Shown: positions 21,071 to 33,683 of the stretch, piece after piece
Layout of the letters: every line of letters begins with the position of its first letter
Position numbering within the stretch: position 1 is the first letter of the stretch
Source: Xenorhabdus szentirmaii DSM 16338
Lineage (GTDB): Bacteria; Pseudomonadota; Gammaproteobacteria; Enterobacterales; Enterobacteriaceae
NCBI RefSeq assembly: GCF_002632585.1
Contig: NZ_NIBV01000002.1
Location: 503,423 to 567,422 of the forward strand
Reading direction: 5' to 3'
Length of the DNA: 64,000 nt
Program-made: the position numbers and the translations under genes
The notes under the pieces: generated by a model
Databases searched by the model: none
Seen by the model: only the letters and a program-made list of their open reading frames with translations
What the model was told of the DNA's origin: nothing

Positions 21071-22477
21071 ATGTCCAAACAACAGATCGGTGTTGTCGGT
21101 ATGGCGGTAATGGGGCGTAACCTGGCGTTGAATATTGAGAGCCGTGGTTATTCTGTATCTATTTTTAACCGCTCCAGTGATAAAACTGATGAAGTTATCG
21201 CTGAAAATCCAGGGAAAAAATTAGTTCCAAGTTATTCCATTGAAGAGTTTGTTGATTCACTGGAAAAGCCGCGTCGTATTCTGTTGATGGTTAAGGCGGG
21301 TGAAGCGACGGATAAAACCATTGCATCACTGACGCCACATTTGGATAAGGGTGACATTCTGATTGATGGCGGCAATACCTATTTCCAAGATACTATCCGT
21401 CGTAATCGTGAATTGTCTGCTCAGGGTTTTAACTTTATCGGCACTGGTGTTTCTGGTGGCGAAGAAGGCGCGTTGAAAGGCCCTTCAATCATGCCGGGGG
21501 GGCAGAAAGAAGCTTATGAGCTGGTCGCTCCTATTCTGAGAGAGATCGCAGCCCAAGTGGATGGTGAGCCTTGTGTCACTTATATCGGTGCCGATGGTGC
21601 AGGCCATTATGTGAAGATGGTCCACAATGGCATTGAATATGGCGATATGCAGTTGATTGCAGAAGCCTACTCGTTATTGAAAAACTCCCTGAACCTGAGC
21701 AATCAGGAACTGGCAGAAGTATTCAGTGACTGGAATCAGGGTGAGCTGAGCAGCTATCTGATTGAAATTACGTCTGATATCTTCCGCAAGCAAGATGAAG
21801 AAGGTAAATATCTGGTCGATGTGATTCTGGATGAAGCCGCCAACAAAGGTACAGGTAAATGGACCAGCCAAAGTTCTCTGGATCTGGGCGTTCCGGTAAC
21901 ACTGATTACGGAATCGGTATTCGCGCGTTATATTTCTTCCCTGAAAGATCAACGTGTTGCTGCATCTAAAGTCCTGTCAGGCCCTGAAGTTCAGCCATTC
22001 AATGGCGACAAAGCAGACTTTATTGAGAAAGTTCGCCGTGCGCTGTACTTAGGTAAGATTGTTTCTTATGCACAAGGCTTCCAGCAATTGAAATCTGCAT
22101 CAGATGAATACAGCTGGAATTTGAACTACGGTGAAATCGCTAAGATCTTCCGTGCAGGTTGCATCATCCGCGCACAGTTCTTGCAGAAAATCACTGATGC
22201 ATATAATGAAAATGCCGCTATTGCTAACTTATTGCTGGCACCGTATTTCAAACAAATTGCAGACGAATACCAACAAGCGTTGCGTGATGTTGTTTCTTAT
22301 GGTGTGCAGAATGGTATTCCAACGCCAACATTTTCAGCTGCTATTTCTTACTACGACAGCTACCGTGCTGCGGTATTGCCAGCGAATTTGATCCAGGCAC
22401 AGCGTGACTATTTCGGTGCACATACTTACAAACGTACCGATAAAGAAGGTGTATTTCACACCGAGTGGCTGGATTAA
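21071..22477 (+). CDS. gnd: 6-phosphogluconate dehydrogenase (decarboxylating)
   Basis: The enzyme oxidises 6-phosphogluconate to ribulose 5-phosphate with NADP+ in the pentose phosphate pathway. The start is ATG 21071 with GGGAGTT upstream, giving 468 residues as in E. coli; the upstream extension to 20957 is not conserved. Motifs are [20 protein letters not shown] (NADP fold), [21 protein letters not shown], the catalytic Lys region [19 protein letters not shown], and the C-terminal [19 protein letters not shown]. In most enterobacteria gnd flanks the O-antigen locus; here its neighbours are yegH and a small membrane protein gene. Confidence 0.97.
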   Translation: MSKQQIGVVGMAVMGRNLALNIESRGYSVSIFNRSSDKTDEVIAENPGKKLVPSYSIEEFVDSLEKPRRILLMVKAGEATDKTIASLTPHLDKGDILIDGGNTYFQDTIRRNRELSAQGFNFIGTGVSGGEEGALKGPSIMPGGQKEAYELVAPILREIAAQVDGEPCVTYIGADGAGHYVKMVHNGIEYGDMQLIAEAYSLLKNSLNLSNQELAEVFSDWNQGELSSYLIEITSDIFRKQDEEGKYLVDVILDEAANKGTGKWTSQSSLDLGVPVTLITESVFARYISSLKDQRVAASKVLSGPEVQPFNGDKADFIEKVRRALYLGKIVSYAQGFQQLKSASDEYSWNLNYGEIAKIFRAGCIIRAQFLQKITDAYNENAAIANLLLAPYFKQIADEYQQALRDVVSYGVQNGIPTPTFSAAISYYDSYRAAVLPANLIQAQRDYFGAHTYKRTDKEGVFHTEWLD

Positions 22478-22512
22478 TTATTAAATATTTTTATCAGAGA
22501 TAATTGATCAAG

Positions 22513-22544
22513 AATGGGGTGCTAAATTTTTAGCACCCCATTTT
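22513..22544 (+). terminator. terminator after gnd
   Basis: A 14-bp perfect stem (AATGGGGTGCTAAA and its complement) has a two-base loop and is followed by TTTTG. Confidence 0.85.
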
Positions 22545-22570
22545 GTTAGACGAAAGTGTGAAAGTAAAGA

Positions 22571-22699
22571 TTACTTGTTGAGCAATCCTTGAGCTACCTT
22601 TCCCAACCAATGCGCTATTTCTGTATCAGAATAGTAAGAAAAGATAGTAATACAAAGGATGATAAGACAGAGTATTACTAGTACTAAAACATTACCCAT
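22571..22699 (-). CDS. candidate 42-residue single-pass membrane protein
   Basis: The peptide begins MGNVLVLVILCLIILCIT and ends AHWLGKVAQGLLNK. One strongly hydrophobic segment (about residues 3-22) is followed by a short polar and then amphipathic tail. AGGG lies about ten bases upstream of the ATG. The composition is typical of real small membrane proteins rather than random AT-rich sequence. It lies between the gnd terminator and the yeaK-like gene. I do not recognise the family and assign no function. Confidence 0.5.
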   Translation of the reverse strand: MGNVLVLVILCLIILCITIFSYYSDTEIAHWLGKVAQGLLNK

Positions 22700-22788
22700 A
22701 TAATAATCGCCCTAATGTTACCTAATCAAAGTATAGCAAAAGTTAAACTTTGTTTAAGTTTTATTTAATTTTGGGCAATTTTTTATCG

Positions 22789-23289
22789 TTAGACCTGATC
22801 GGCTATTTTCCGAAAAGCAAGTAATTCAGGCATAGCTATACGGTGGTAATCTTCTGCATTCAAAATTATTGATCGCTCCAAGCTACCGGCGTTAAATGCC
22901 AGCTCACTGTAACGGTCAAATAAGAACGGATCAGCAATCAGTTTCAAATCCGGATGAAAGCTAAAAGGGGGAATTGCACCAAAAACACAGTTTGTTAATT
23001 CGGAAACTTCTTTCGGGCTTGCCAATGATGCTCTGCTTCCTCCTATTTGTTGGGCAATGGCAGCTAAATCAGCCTGTTGATCCGCTGGCAAAACAGCAAG
23101 AACATATTGCCGACAGCCATTTCCTTTGACATGACAAACCAAGGCCTTGGCTCCCTGTCCTAAATGTGTGCCCCGTATTTTAGCGACTTCTTCTGAACGG
23201 CCACCGGTTACGTGTTCCATTACTCGATAGCGAGCATGATGAGTATCTAATAAAGTGGTGAGACATTCGAAAATGTTATTTTTTAGCAA
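22789..23289 (-). CDS. yeaK: YeaK-like aminoacyl-tRNA deacylase (YbaK/ProX domain)
   Basis: The 166-residue single-domain protein shows close similarity to E. coli YeaK over its length: GTHLGQGAKALVCHVKGNG, VLAVLPADQQADL, GGSRASLASPKEVSELT and CVFGAIPPFSFHPDLKL. The YbaK-domain family hydrolyses misacylated tRNAs in trans; YeaK acts on Ser-tRNA with mischarged isoacceptors. The Lys in the KALV motif is the typical catalytic residue. In E. coli yeaK lies elsewhere. The assignment to the subfamily is good; the exact substrate is inferred. Confidence 0.88.
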   Translation of the reverse strand: MLKNNIFECLTTLLDTHHARYRVMEHVTGGRSEEVAKIRGTHLGQGAKALVCHVKGNGCRQYVLAVLPADQQADLAAIAQQIGGSRASLASPKEVSELTNCVFGAIPPFSFHPDLKLIADPFLFDRYSELAFNAGSLERSIILNAEDYHRIAMPELLAFRKIADQV

Positions 23290-23403
23290 AATACTCTCCT
23301 GAACAGATTTAACCTCTCCCGGCCTTAAAGGAATAGGTGTTTACAAATTTTTCGTCATAAATGGTATTGATGTTTAGGGACATTGATAACGTATATTTGT
23401 ACA

Positions 23404-23580
23404 TCAATTGACCCATGAGGGTAGCCCGACCATGATAAACCCTGAAACTAACATGTTGGCATAATTTTGTTCTGATTTATCGTATCTCGTTGCTATAACA
23501 AGAAAATGTTTGATTCTGGCAAAGGTACTCTCCACACCATATCGGTAATGAGATGATCATTGATACATTCGCTCTTCCCT
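23404..23580 (-). pseudogene. IS5-type transposase remnant
   Basis: On the minus strand, 23404-23544 encodes 46 residues ending in a stop. They include RYGVESTFARIKHF and IATRYDKSEQNYANML, the C-terminal DDE Glu region of IS5-family transposases. Immediately upstream the same frame is closed by a TGA, and no N-terminal part can be traced, so only a scar remains. The stretch 23545-23813 holds no other gene I can recognise. Confidence 0.65.
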
Positions 23581-23813
23581 GTAAATATTTTGATAAGTTT
23601 CCAGAGAGTATGTTCGCCCAGAAGACAGGCGATAACCCATCAAGATGATATTGATTGCTGGATAGACCTATGAAATAAGTGAATCAATATAATTGGCTGT
23701 CTTTTTGTAGGTAAGAAGGTTAAATGCCTTGTGCTACTGCCTTTGATGCTACGCTTTCTTGTCCTGTATGCTTATTGTACACTCAGTGCAGGGATCATTT
23801 CGGATAAGAACAA

Positions 23814-24615
23814 ATGAAGAATAGAAAGGTTATCTCCACAGCTCATGATGCAACATTCAAAAAGTTCATGGCGCGGATCGAGAATGCCCGTGATTTTTTT
23901 GACATTCATCTGCCGGAAAAAATTAAAAAAATTTGCGATTTCAATACATTAACCCTGACTAACTCATCATTCATTGACCACCAGCTGCGTTCAAGGATAT
24001 CCGATGTACTCTATTCGGTGAAAACGCAACAAGGGGACGGGTATATTTATGTTTTGGTTGAACACCAGTCGACGCCGGATAAAATGATGGCATGGCGAAT
24101 GATCCATTATGCTTTTATGGCGATGAACCAGCATTTGCAACAAGCATTTGCAACAGGGCCATAAAGAATTACCGCTGGTTGTGCCCGTGTTGTTTTACCA
24201 CGGTGGCAGCAGCCCTTACCCTTTCCAGCAGCGTTGGACACACTGTTTTTCATTACCGGGCCTGGCGGAAGATATTTATTTCCATCCTAATAGCGACAAC
24301 GATGTTGTTACTATTCTCAACTACCTGTTTGTGACAATGGACTCCCCCATTTTGAACAGGTGCTCCAGAAACTGATTGAACAGGTAGACAATCATCGGGA
24401 GGTGATTATGAGTATTGCAGAACGATTGCAGGAAAAAGGTCGGGAAGAAGGTATACAGCAAGGCATCTTGCAAGGCATGGAGAAAGGCATGCAACAGGGT
24501 GAAAAACAAGCATCAATCAATATTGCCCGCACTCTCTTAAAAAAATGGAGTCAATATTGAGCTGATTATGGAAAGCACCGGCCTTAGCCGGGAAGAACTT
24601 CTCTCCCTGCAATAA
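23814..24615 (+). pseudogene. broken Rpn-family (PD-(D/E)XK) nuclease gene
   Basis: The first 109 or so residues match Rpn/YhgA-like recombination-promoting nucleases: HDATFKKFMARIENARDFFDIHLP, then VEHQSTPDKMMAWRMIHYAFMAMNQHLQQ. The frame is then lost by a 13-base tandem duplication (GCATTTGCAACAA twice, near 24129-24154). The normal continuation GHKELPLVVPVLFYHGG follows in another frame. A further shift or internal deletion near 24335 joins to the usual C-terminal EGIQQGILQGMEKGMQQGEKQ tail. One extra A in a run of seven at about 24538 hides the end (LSREELLSLQ, stop 24613-24615). At least three lesions make this a pseudogene. Confidence 0.85.
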
Positions 24616-24657
24616 TCCTTTCTTTCCTATATTTTTGGTCTTTTTCCCACTTTTGTT

Positions 24658-24686
24658 CTCTTACCTGCTTTTTAGGTGGGTAAGAG
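24658..24686 (+). terminator. hairpin after the rpn pseudogene
   Basis: CTCTTACC and GGTAAGAG form an eight-bp stem downstream of the broken rpn gene. Nearby, CCACTTCGC (24719) and GCGAAGTGG (24784) form a second, longer-range inverted repeat before the end of the his operon. The rest of 24616-24829 is featureless. Confidence 0.4.
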
Positions 24687-24829
24687 TATTTGTAATGTTA
24701 TGACCCATTTTTCATTCACCACTTCGCTCTTTTTAAAACCGCAATATTACTCTCGCAAGAGGCTGTTTCGGAGACTTCATTTCGCGAAGTGGCTGATGTT
24801 TCTTAATCGTCTGTTTTTTATCCGGTCAT

Positions 24830-25446
24830 TTATGATTGTTGAATTGAGTGGCGTTGCCGTAATTGTTGGATGATTTTGCTGAGATCAAGGTTTTGATCTT
24901 GCAGCAAGACCAATAGGTGATAAATCAAGTCTGCGGCTTCATTAGTCAACTCTTCCCTGTCATTCACAGTAGCAGCCAGTGCTGTTTCCACACCTTCTTC
25001 ACCGACTTTCTGGGCAATGCGCTTGGTTCCGCTGGCATATAAACGGGCGGTATAAGAACTATCCGGCAATGCATTTTTTCGGCTTGCGAGAATTTGCTCT
25101 AATTGATAGAGAAATCCCCAATCTGTTTGTGCAGAGGCAAAACAGCTCTCAGTGCCTTTATGGCAGGTGGGGCCGACAGGATTGACGAATGCAAGCAGGG
25201 TATCGTTATCGCAATCAGGGTAGATATCGACCAAATGCAGAAAATGACCGGAACTTTCGCCTTTTGTCCATAACCGCTGTTTGGTACGGGAGAAAAAGGT
25301 GACCTTACCAGAATCAAGGGTGACATCCAGCGCTTCCTGATTCATGTATCCCATCATCAATACCGTACCGGAGACGGCATGTTGAACGATGATAGGCATA
25401 AGATGATCCACTTTTTCCCAATCTAATTTCTTGTATTGCTCTGGTG

Positions 25447-25453
<7 letters not shown>
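24830..25453 (-). CDS. hisI: bifunctional phosphoribosyl-AMP cyclohydrolase / phosphoribosyl-ATP pyrophosphatase
   Basis: The protein (HisIE, 207 residues) catalyses steps 2 and 3 of histidine synthesis. The N-terminal cyclohydrolase domain, to about residue 115, has the zinc and active-site stretch [26 protein letters not shown] (first 20 or so residues are diagnostic). The C-terminal pyrophosphohydrolase domain has [13 protein letters not shown] and [13 protein letters not shown]. It is the last gene of the operon; its start overlaps hisF by seven bases. Confidence 0.96.
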
Positions 25454-27540
<2,087 letters not shown>

Positions 27541-27561
27541 GGCTTCCTTTATCGTATATCC

Positions 27562-28629
27562 TTATAAAAGACCTTTGGAGCTGGGCAAAATATCACCTTC
27601 TATACGAATAGCTTGCCGCAATGTCCGGCCAAAGACTTTGAACAGACTTTCCGCGCGGTGGTGATCGTTTTTTCCTTTCGTTTTTAGATGCAAAGTACAT
27701 CCCATTGTGTAAGAAAGAGAGCGGAAAAAATGTTCTATCATCTCTGTACTTAAATCACCGACACGTTGATGTTTAAATTCAGCTTTATATTCAAGATGTG
27801 GTCGTCCCGAGATATCCAAGGCACAGCGGGCAAGGCATTCATCCATTGGCAATGTAAAGCCGAAACGGGCAATCCCGCGTTTATCTCCCAGGGCCTTTTG
27901 CAGAGCTTCACCCAATGCTAAACCGGTATCTTCGACGGTATGGTGATCGTCAATATAGAGATCGCCACTGACTTGGATGTTCATGCGGAAGCCAGCGTGG
28001 GTTGAGATCTGCTCCAACATGTGATCAAAGAAACCCACTCCTGTATTGATACGGCTTTCATCTTCGCGATCTAACCAGACTTCAATGTCGATAGCCGTTT
28101 CTTTGGTTTTTCGTTCAACACGTGAATAGCGATCTTTGCGTGTCAATTTTTCACAAATAGCGGACCATCCCAGTGCTCCCGGCTGATAGTGAATACCTTT
28201 GATGCCCATATTCTGCGCTAATTGAAGATCGGTTTCCCGATCGCCAATAACATAGCTGTTGTCTGTATCAATCCTGTTCTCTGCCAGATATTTTTCGACC
28301 AAACCGAGTTTGGGTTTACGGCAGTTACAGTTATCTTCGGATTTGTGCGGACAGATAAGAACGTCTTCAAAATAGATACCTTGTGAAGTAAAAACCTGCA
28401 TCATCAAAGCATGTGGAGGTTCAAAATCAGCCTGTGGGAAACTTGCTGTACCCAATCCATCTTGGTTGGTTACCATAATTAATTTATAACCGGCTTTTTG
28501 CAGCGACAGCAGAGCAGGGATCACGTCAGCTTCGAGAGCCAGCTTATCAAGACGATCAACCTGATAGTCGCTAGGTGGTTCAGTGATCAATGTTCCGTCG
28601 CGATCAATAAAAAGTAATCTCTGGCCCAT
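27562..28629 (-). CDS. hisB: bifunctional histidinol-phosphatase / imidazoleglycerol-phosphate dehydratase
   Basis: The 355-residue fused protein has an N-terminal HAD phosphatase ([12 protein letters not shown] near residue 7, VTNQDGLG, zinc loop [14 protein letters not shown]). The C-terminal dehydratase (from about residue 167) has the metal-binding motifs [24 protein letters not shown] and [14 protein letters not shown]. It performs steps 6 and 8. The fusion is the normal enterobacterial form. Confidence 0.97.
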   Translation of the reverse strand: MGQRLLFIDRDGTLITEPPSDYQVDRLDKLALEADVIPALLSLQKAGYKLIMVTNQDGLGTASFPQADFEPPHALMMQVFTSQGIYFEDVLICPHKSEDNCNCRKPKLGLVEKYLAENRIDTDNSYVIGDRETDLQLAQNMGIKGIHYQPGALGWSAICEKLTRKDRYSRVERKTKETAIDIEVWLDREDESRINTGVGFFDHMLEQISTHAGFRMNIQVSGDLYIDDHHTVEDTGLALGEALQKALGDKRGIARFGFTLPMDECLARCALDISGRPHLEYKAEFKHQRVGDLSTEMIEHFFRSLSYTMGCTLHLKTKGKNDHHRAESLFKVFGRTLRQAIRIEGDILPSSKGLL

Positions 28630-28634
28630 GGATT

Positions 28635-29741
<1,107 letters not shown>

Positions 29742-31070
29742 TTAGTTTTGTGAACCTGTGTCCGCATTATTCAGGGCTGATATGCGTAATGTAACGGCAT
29801 TTTTGTGCGCAATCAGCTGTTCTGCCTGCGCCAGTGTTTCTATGGTTGGAGCTAAATCCTTTAACCCTTGTGGGGTAATTTGCTGAACTGTCATTCTTTT
29901 CAGAAAATCCGCGAGCCCAAGACTGGAATAGGTTGAAGTATAGCCATAAGTCGGCAGGACGTGATTGGTGCCGGAAGCATAATCCCCTGCTGATTCTGGT
30001 GACCAATCGCCGAGGAAAATGGAGCCGGCACTGGTAATCTGGTCCACCAATTGTTCAGGCTGGCGGGTTTGAATGATTAAATGCTCTGGGCCGTATTGGT
30101 TGCTGATAGCGACACATTGGGGGAGATCTTCAGCAATAATGATCCGGCTGGTTTGCAATGCCTGAGCTGCGATTTGCTGACGTGGTAATAGTGCAAGTTG
30201 GGTTTCAATTTCTCGAATGACTTGTTGGGCAAAGGGCTCATCAGGTGTGACCAATACAACTTGAGAATCAGGGCCGTGTTCTGCTTGTGAAAGTAAATCC
30301 GCTGCCGTAAATACGGGGTTGGCACCGTTATCAGCAATCACAAGTACTTCTGAGGGGCCAGCAGGCATGTCAATTGTCGCCCCGTCAAGGCGTTGGCTGA
30401 CTTGACGTTTGGCTTCTGTGACCCATGCATTGCCGGGGCCAAAGATTTTATCCACTTTAGGCACTGATTCCGTACCGAATGCCATTGCAGCAATAGCTTG
30501 TGCCCCGCCAATTTGAAAGATTTCGGTGATCCCGCATTGTTGTGCAGCATAAAGAATTTCATCTGCAATAGGAGGAGGGGAACACAGAATGATTTTACGG
30601 CATCCCGCTATCGTTGCCGGAATTCCGAGCATCAGCACTGTGGAAGGCAGTGGTGCTGATCCACCGGGAATATAAAGTCCCACGGAGTTTATTGGTCGTG
30701 TAATTTGCTGGCAACGAACACCGGGCAGTGTTTCAATGACAATTTCTGCCGGTTTCTGTGCCTCGTGAAAGCGGCGGATATTGTTCATTGCCTGCTGAAT
30801 GGCTTGTTTAATCTTTGGTGCCAGACGGCGGGCCGCAGCGTCTATTTCATCAGGCGAAATGGAGGTAGTTTCTACAAGCGTTTTATCAAAGCGTTGACTC
30901 AATTCCTGCACTGACAGATCACCACGTGTTTTTACTGTATCCAGTATTTGCTTGACTGTACCGGAAATATCGGCTGATGCAGTAACAGCAGGGCGTGTCA
31001 GCAATGCTTTTTGTTGTTCTGGCGTGCATTTTTGCCAATGAATGACCGTCTTAAAATTAGCGTTCATCAA
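29742..31070 (-). CDS. hisD: histidinol dehydrogenase
   Basis: The zinc enzyme (442 residues) oxidises histidinol to histidine in two NAD+-dependent steps. Conserved stretches are [49 protein letters not shown], the zinc site [13 protein letters not shown], and GTNHVLPT. It starts two bases after the hisG stop. Confidence 0.97.
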   Translation of the reverse strand: MMNANFKTVIHWQKCTPEQQKALLTRPAVTASADISGTVKQILDTVKTRGDLSVQELSQRFDKTLVETTSISPDEIDAAARRLAPKIKQAIQQAMNNIRRFHEAQKPAEIVIETLPGVRCQQITRPINSVGLYIPGGSAPLPSTVLMLGIPATIAGCRKIILCSPPPIADEILYAAQQCGITEIFQIGGAQAIAAMAFGTESVPKVDKIFGPGNAWVTEAKRQVSQRLDGATIDMPAGPSEVLVIADNGANPVFTAADLLSQAEHGPDSQVVLVTPDEPFAQQVIREIETQLALLPRQQIAAQALQTSRIIIAEDLPQCVAISNQYGPEHLIIQTRQPEQLVDQITSAGSIFLGDWSPESAGDYASGTNHVLPTYGYTSTYSSLGLADFLKRMTVQQITPQGLKDLAPTIETLAQAEQLIAHKNAVTLRISALNNADTGSQN

Positions 31071-31072
31071 AA

Positions 31073-31972
31073 TTACTCCATCATTTTTTCAATCGGCAGA
31101 ACCAGAATGGAGCTGGCACCCAATGACTTGAGTTTTTCCATCGTTTCCCAGAACAGAGTTTCGCTGCTGACCATATGCATAGCCACGCGATTTTGTGCAC
31201 CGGCCAATGGCAGAATGGTCGGACGTTCAGCCCCCGGAAGCAGTGAAATAATTTCTTCCAGTTTGTCATTGGGGGCATGCAACATGATGTACTTGGATTC
31301 TCGTGCCTGAATGACTCCTTGAATGCGGAGCATCAATTTGCTGATAAGTTGCTGCTTGGCTTCGGGCATTTCACCGTCACGTTGGATCAGACAGGCTTTT
31401 GAACGGTAAATCACTTCAACTTCCTGTAACCCATTGGCTTCCAGTGTTGCGCCCGTTGAGACTAAATCACAAATGGCATCAGCCAATCCTGCCCGTGGAG
31501 CGACTTCAACAGAACCATTGAGGAGGCAGGGTTTAAAACGGATGTTTTTCTGGTCTAAATAACGTTTCAGCAAGTATGGGTAAGACGTGGCGATACGAGA
31601 ATCTTGCAGGCATTCAACGCCTGTATAATCAAAATCAAAGGGAGCTGCCATAGAAAGCCGGCATTCACCAAAATCAAGACGGCGCAACATTGTATAGCAT
31701 GGTTTTTCCCCTTGTGCCTGGCGGTTAAGCAACTCCTCTTCAAGCACGTTTTCACCGATAATGCCTAAATCAACGACACCATCCATGATAAGGCCGGGGA
31801 TATCATCATCGCGGACACGAAGGATATCGATAGGCATGTTTTCCGCAAATGCAATAAGGCGCTGTTGTTGTAAATTAATTTTGATCCCACAGCGTGCCAG
31901 CAAAGTTCTGGATTCATCACTGAGGCGACCCGATTTTTGAATAGCTATCCGCAAGCGTGTTTTATCTAACAT
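31073..31972 (-). CDS. hisG: ATP phosphoribosyltransferase, long form
   Basis: HisG carries out the first, feedback-inhibited step (ATP + PRPP to phosphoribosyl-ATP). The product has 299 residues, the long form with a C-terminal regulatory ACT-like domain that binds histidine, so no HisZ is needed. Motifs are [30 protein letters not shown] and the PRPP loop [18 protein letters not shown]. It is the first structural gene after the hisL attenuator. Confidence 0.97.
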   Translation of the reverse strand: MLDKTRLRIAIQKSGRLSDESRTLLARCGIKINLQQQRLIAFAENMPIDILRVRDDDIPGLIMDGVVDLGIIGENVLEEELLNRQAQGEKPCYTMLRRLDFGECRLSMAAPFDFDYTGVECLQDSRIATSYPYLLKRYLDQKNIRFKPCLLNGSVEVAPRAGLADAICDLVSTGATLEANGLQEVEVIYRSKACLIQRDGEMPEAKQQLISKLMLRIQGVIQARESKYIMLHAPNDKLEEIISLLPGAERPTILPLAGAQNRVAMHMVSSETLFWETMEKLKSLGASSILVLPIEKMME

Positions 31973-32023
31973 GTCATATTACCCTATCTCAAATTCAGTG
32001 TTTAACTTGTATAAATCAGAAAT

Positions 32024-32058
32024 AAAAAAACCCCCGGAATATCTTCCGAGGGTTTTTC
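32024..32058 (-). terminator. his operon attenuator
   Basis: On the minus strand AAACCCTCGGAA pairs with TTCCGGGGGTTT (one G-U pair) around GATA, followed by seven T residues. It lies between hisL and hisG, where the histidine attenuator terminator is expected. Ribosome stalling at hisL His codons should favour the alternative antiterminator fold with the upstream arms at about 32065-32115. Confidence 0.88.
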
Positions 32059-32119
32059 GTCGTATTCATACCACCGGAAGACGGGTTAAAAGTCTTCCAG
32101 CACACAGCAGCCTGAAAGA

Positions 32120-32167
32120 CTAGTCAGGATGATGGTGGTGGTGATGGTTAAATTGAATACGATTCAT
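32120..32167 (-). CDS. hisL: his leader peptide
   Basis: The 15-codon peptide MNRIQFNHHHHHHPD has six consecutive His codons, one fewer than the seven of E. coli. It is followed by the paired arms and the terminator of the attenuator. Low charged tRNA-His stalls the ribosome on the His run and lets transcription reach hisG. It is too short for ordinary gene callers. Confidence 0.95.
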   Translation of the reverse strand: MNRIQFNHHHHHHPD

Positions 32168-32457
32168 AATATTGCGATTCTCTGTTTTAGATTGGGTGCT
32201 ACGCCTGAATACGATGTTGCGCTAATACTGAATACCATTGGTATTGATGATGACCGTATTCAACGTTGTGTTTGCAATTAAGGACTGGTTGCTTGTTGTT
32301 TAACCTATACTATCTGGCGTACAGAAAGCAAACTTTTTTTTAAAAAAGTATTTATTTTTATTTATCCAATTGTTTTTTAATGAAAATATGTAAAGTTGTC
32401 ATTAGGGGGATATATGGGTAAGGTTAGTGAGTGTTATATGCCGGGTAGGTGCTTACA

Positions 32458-32487
32458 TTGATGTCTGTTGATGTCTGTTGATGTCTG
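32458..32487 (+). repeat. three tandem copies of TTGATGTCTG before yeeZ
   Basis: The decamer is repeated three times exactly, ending a few bases before the yeeZ ribosome-binding site. Because the unit is ten bases, each copy places its ATG in a different frame; the middle one (32471) is in frame with yeeZ. It looks like recent slippage. Confidence 0.8.
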
Positions 32488-32500
32488 TTTGAGGAAAGTC

Positions 32501-33334
32501 ATGGTGAGAAAAGTTTCCATTATTGGGCTTGGGTGGTTAGGAATGCCATTGGCACAAGCACTGCAAAGCGAAGGTATGCAAGTAGTTGGCAGTAAAACAA
32601 CACCGGATGGTGTGGAAGCGGCAAATATGTGCGGAATGGATTGTTACCTGCTGAATTTAACGCCTGAGATTGATTGTGAAGTGGATGATCTTGAACAATT
32701 GATGTCCGTTGATATCCTTGTTTTGACACTGCCTGTAGGAGGAATTGCAGAAGGCGGGCAAGGATATGTTAATGCGGTACAATTGGTTGTTGATACTGCA
32801 CTTTCGTATTCTGTACCACGAATTATTTTTATCAGTTCAACCTCTGTTTATGGTCCGTCTGTGGGGTATTTAGATGAAGATGGTCCATTATGTCCTGAAA
32901 CTGCATCAGCGAAAGCGTTAGTCGAGTTAGAAAATTGGTTGCATCAGTTGCCGAATACATCGGTTGATATATTACGCTTAGTAGGGTTGGTCGGAAGCGG
33001 GCGTCATGCGGGGCGTTTTCTTGCAGGGAAAAAAGCCATTGCAGGGGGAGAATGTGCGGTTAATCTGGTTCATCAGGATGATGTTATTTCCGCGATTAAG
33101 CTCCTTATCCGGCAGCCGGAAGGTGGGCACATTTATAATTTGTGTGCAGCAATACATCCTAAAAGATCAGAATATTATCCGTTAATCAGTCAACGGCTTG
33201 ATTTGCCGCCACCAGAGTTTTTACAGTCAGAAAATAAAGACACTGAGAGCAAAATAGTCGATGGGAGCCGCATTTGTCGGGAGTTAGGGTTTGAATACCA
33301 GTTTTCTGATCCTTACAGAATGCCAATGAGCTAA
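32501..33334 (+). CDS. yeeZ: YeeZ, NAD(P)-binding SDR/epimerase-like protein
   Basis: I choose ATG 32501 (277 residues, MVRKVSIIGLGWLG) with GAGGAAAG at 32491; the open frame extends upstream through a tandem repeat. The N-terminal Rossmann motif is GLGWLGMPLAQAL, and FISSTSVYG resembles the Ser/Tyr region of extended SDR enzymes, though the canonical YxxxK is not obvious. The substrate is unknown. It is divergent from hisL, the same arrangement as in E. coli. Confidence 0.88.
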   Translation: MVRKVSIIGLGWLGMPLAQALQSEGMQVVGSKTTPDGVEAANMCGMDCYLLNLTPEIDCEVDDLEQLMSVDILVLTLPVGGIAEGGQGYVNAVQLVVDTALSYSVPRIIFISSTSVYGPSVGYLDEDGPLCPETASAKALVELENWLHQLPNTSVDILRLVGLVGSGRHAGRFLAGKKAIAGGECAVNLVHQDDVISAIKLLIRQPEGGHIYNLCAAIHPKRSEYYPLISQRLDLPPPEFLQSENKDTESKIVDGSRICRELGFEYQFSDPYRMPMS

Positions 33335-33683
33335 AAATGCATTTTTCTCGCATATCTTCTCAATCTGGCTTTTTACAAGATCCCAAAGACAAAGACTGAT
33401 TTGCCTAAATTAACAGCAAGTTGGTGTATAATCACGTTTAATTTTCCCAGATCTGAAATAATTTCTTATCTTTGGTGAATTTTTCTGATTTCAGGTCAAT
33501 AACATTACTTTTTCTAATGTCAACTCATCGTTATTTATCGATAATATGATCATTAAATCAGATGAATGTCAGGAAAATCTTTACGTTATTGAATTGGAGT
33601 CTTCTTGCATAACATCCTATATTAATAGAGTTTTTATGTTTGATTTGTAGATGAAAAGTAAGGTAGTAAAAAAAGGGCGAGTG
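33335..33683. other. yeeZ-dacC intergenic region, gene-order junction
   Basis: No gene is seen. TTGCCT (33401) and TATAAT (33427-33432) could be promoter elements for dacC, although the 20-base spacing is long. The region joins two segments that are far apart in E. coli (about 45 min and 19 min). Confidence 0.4.
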
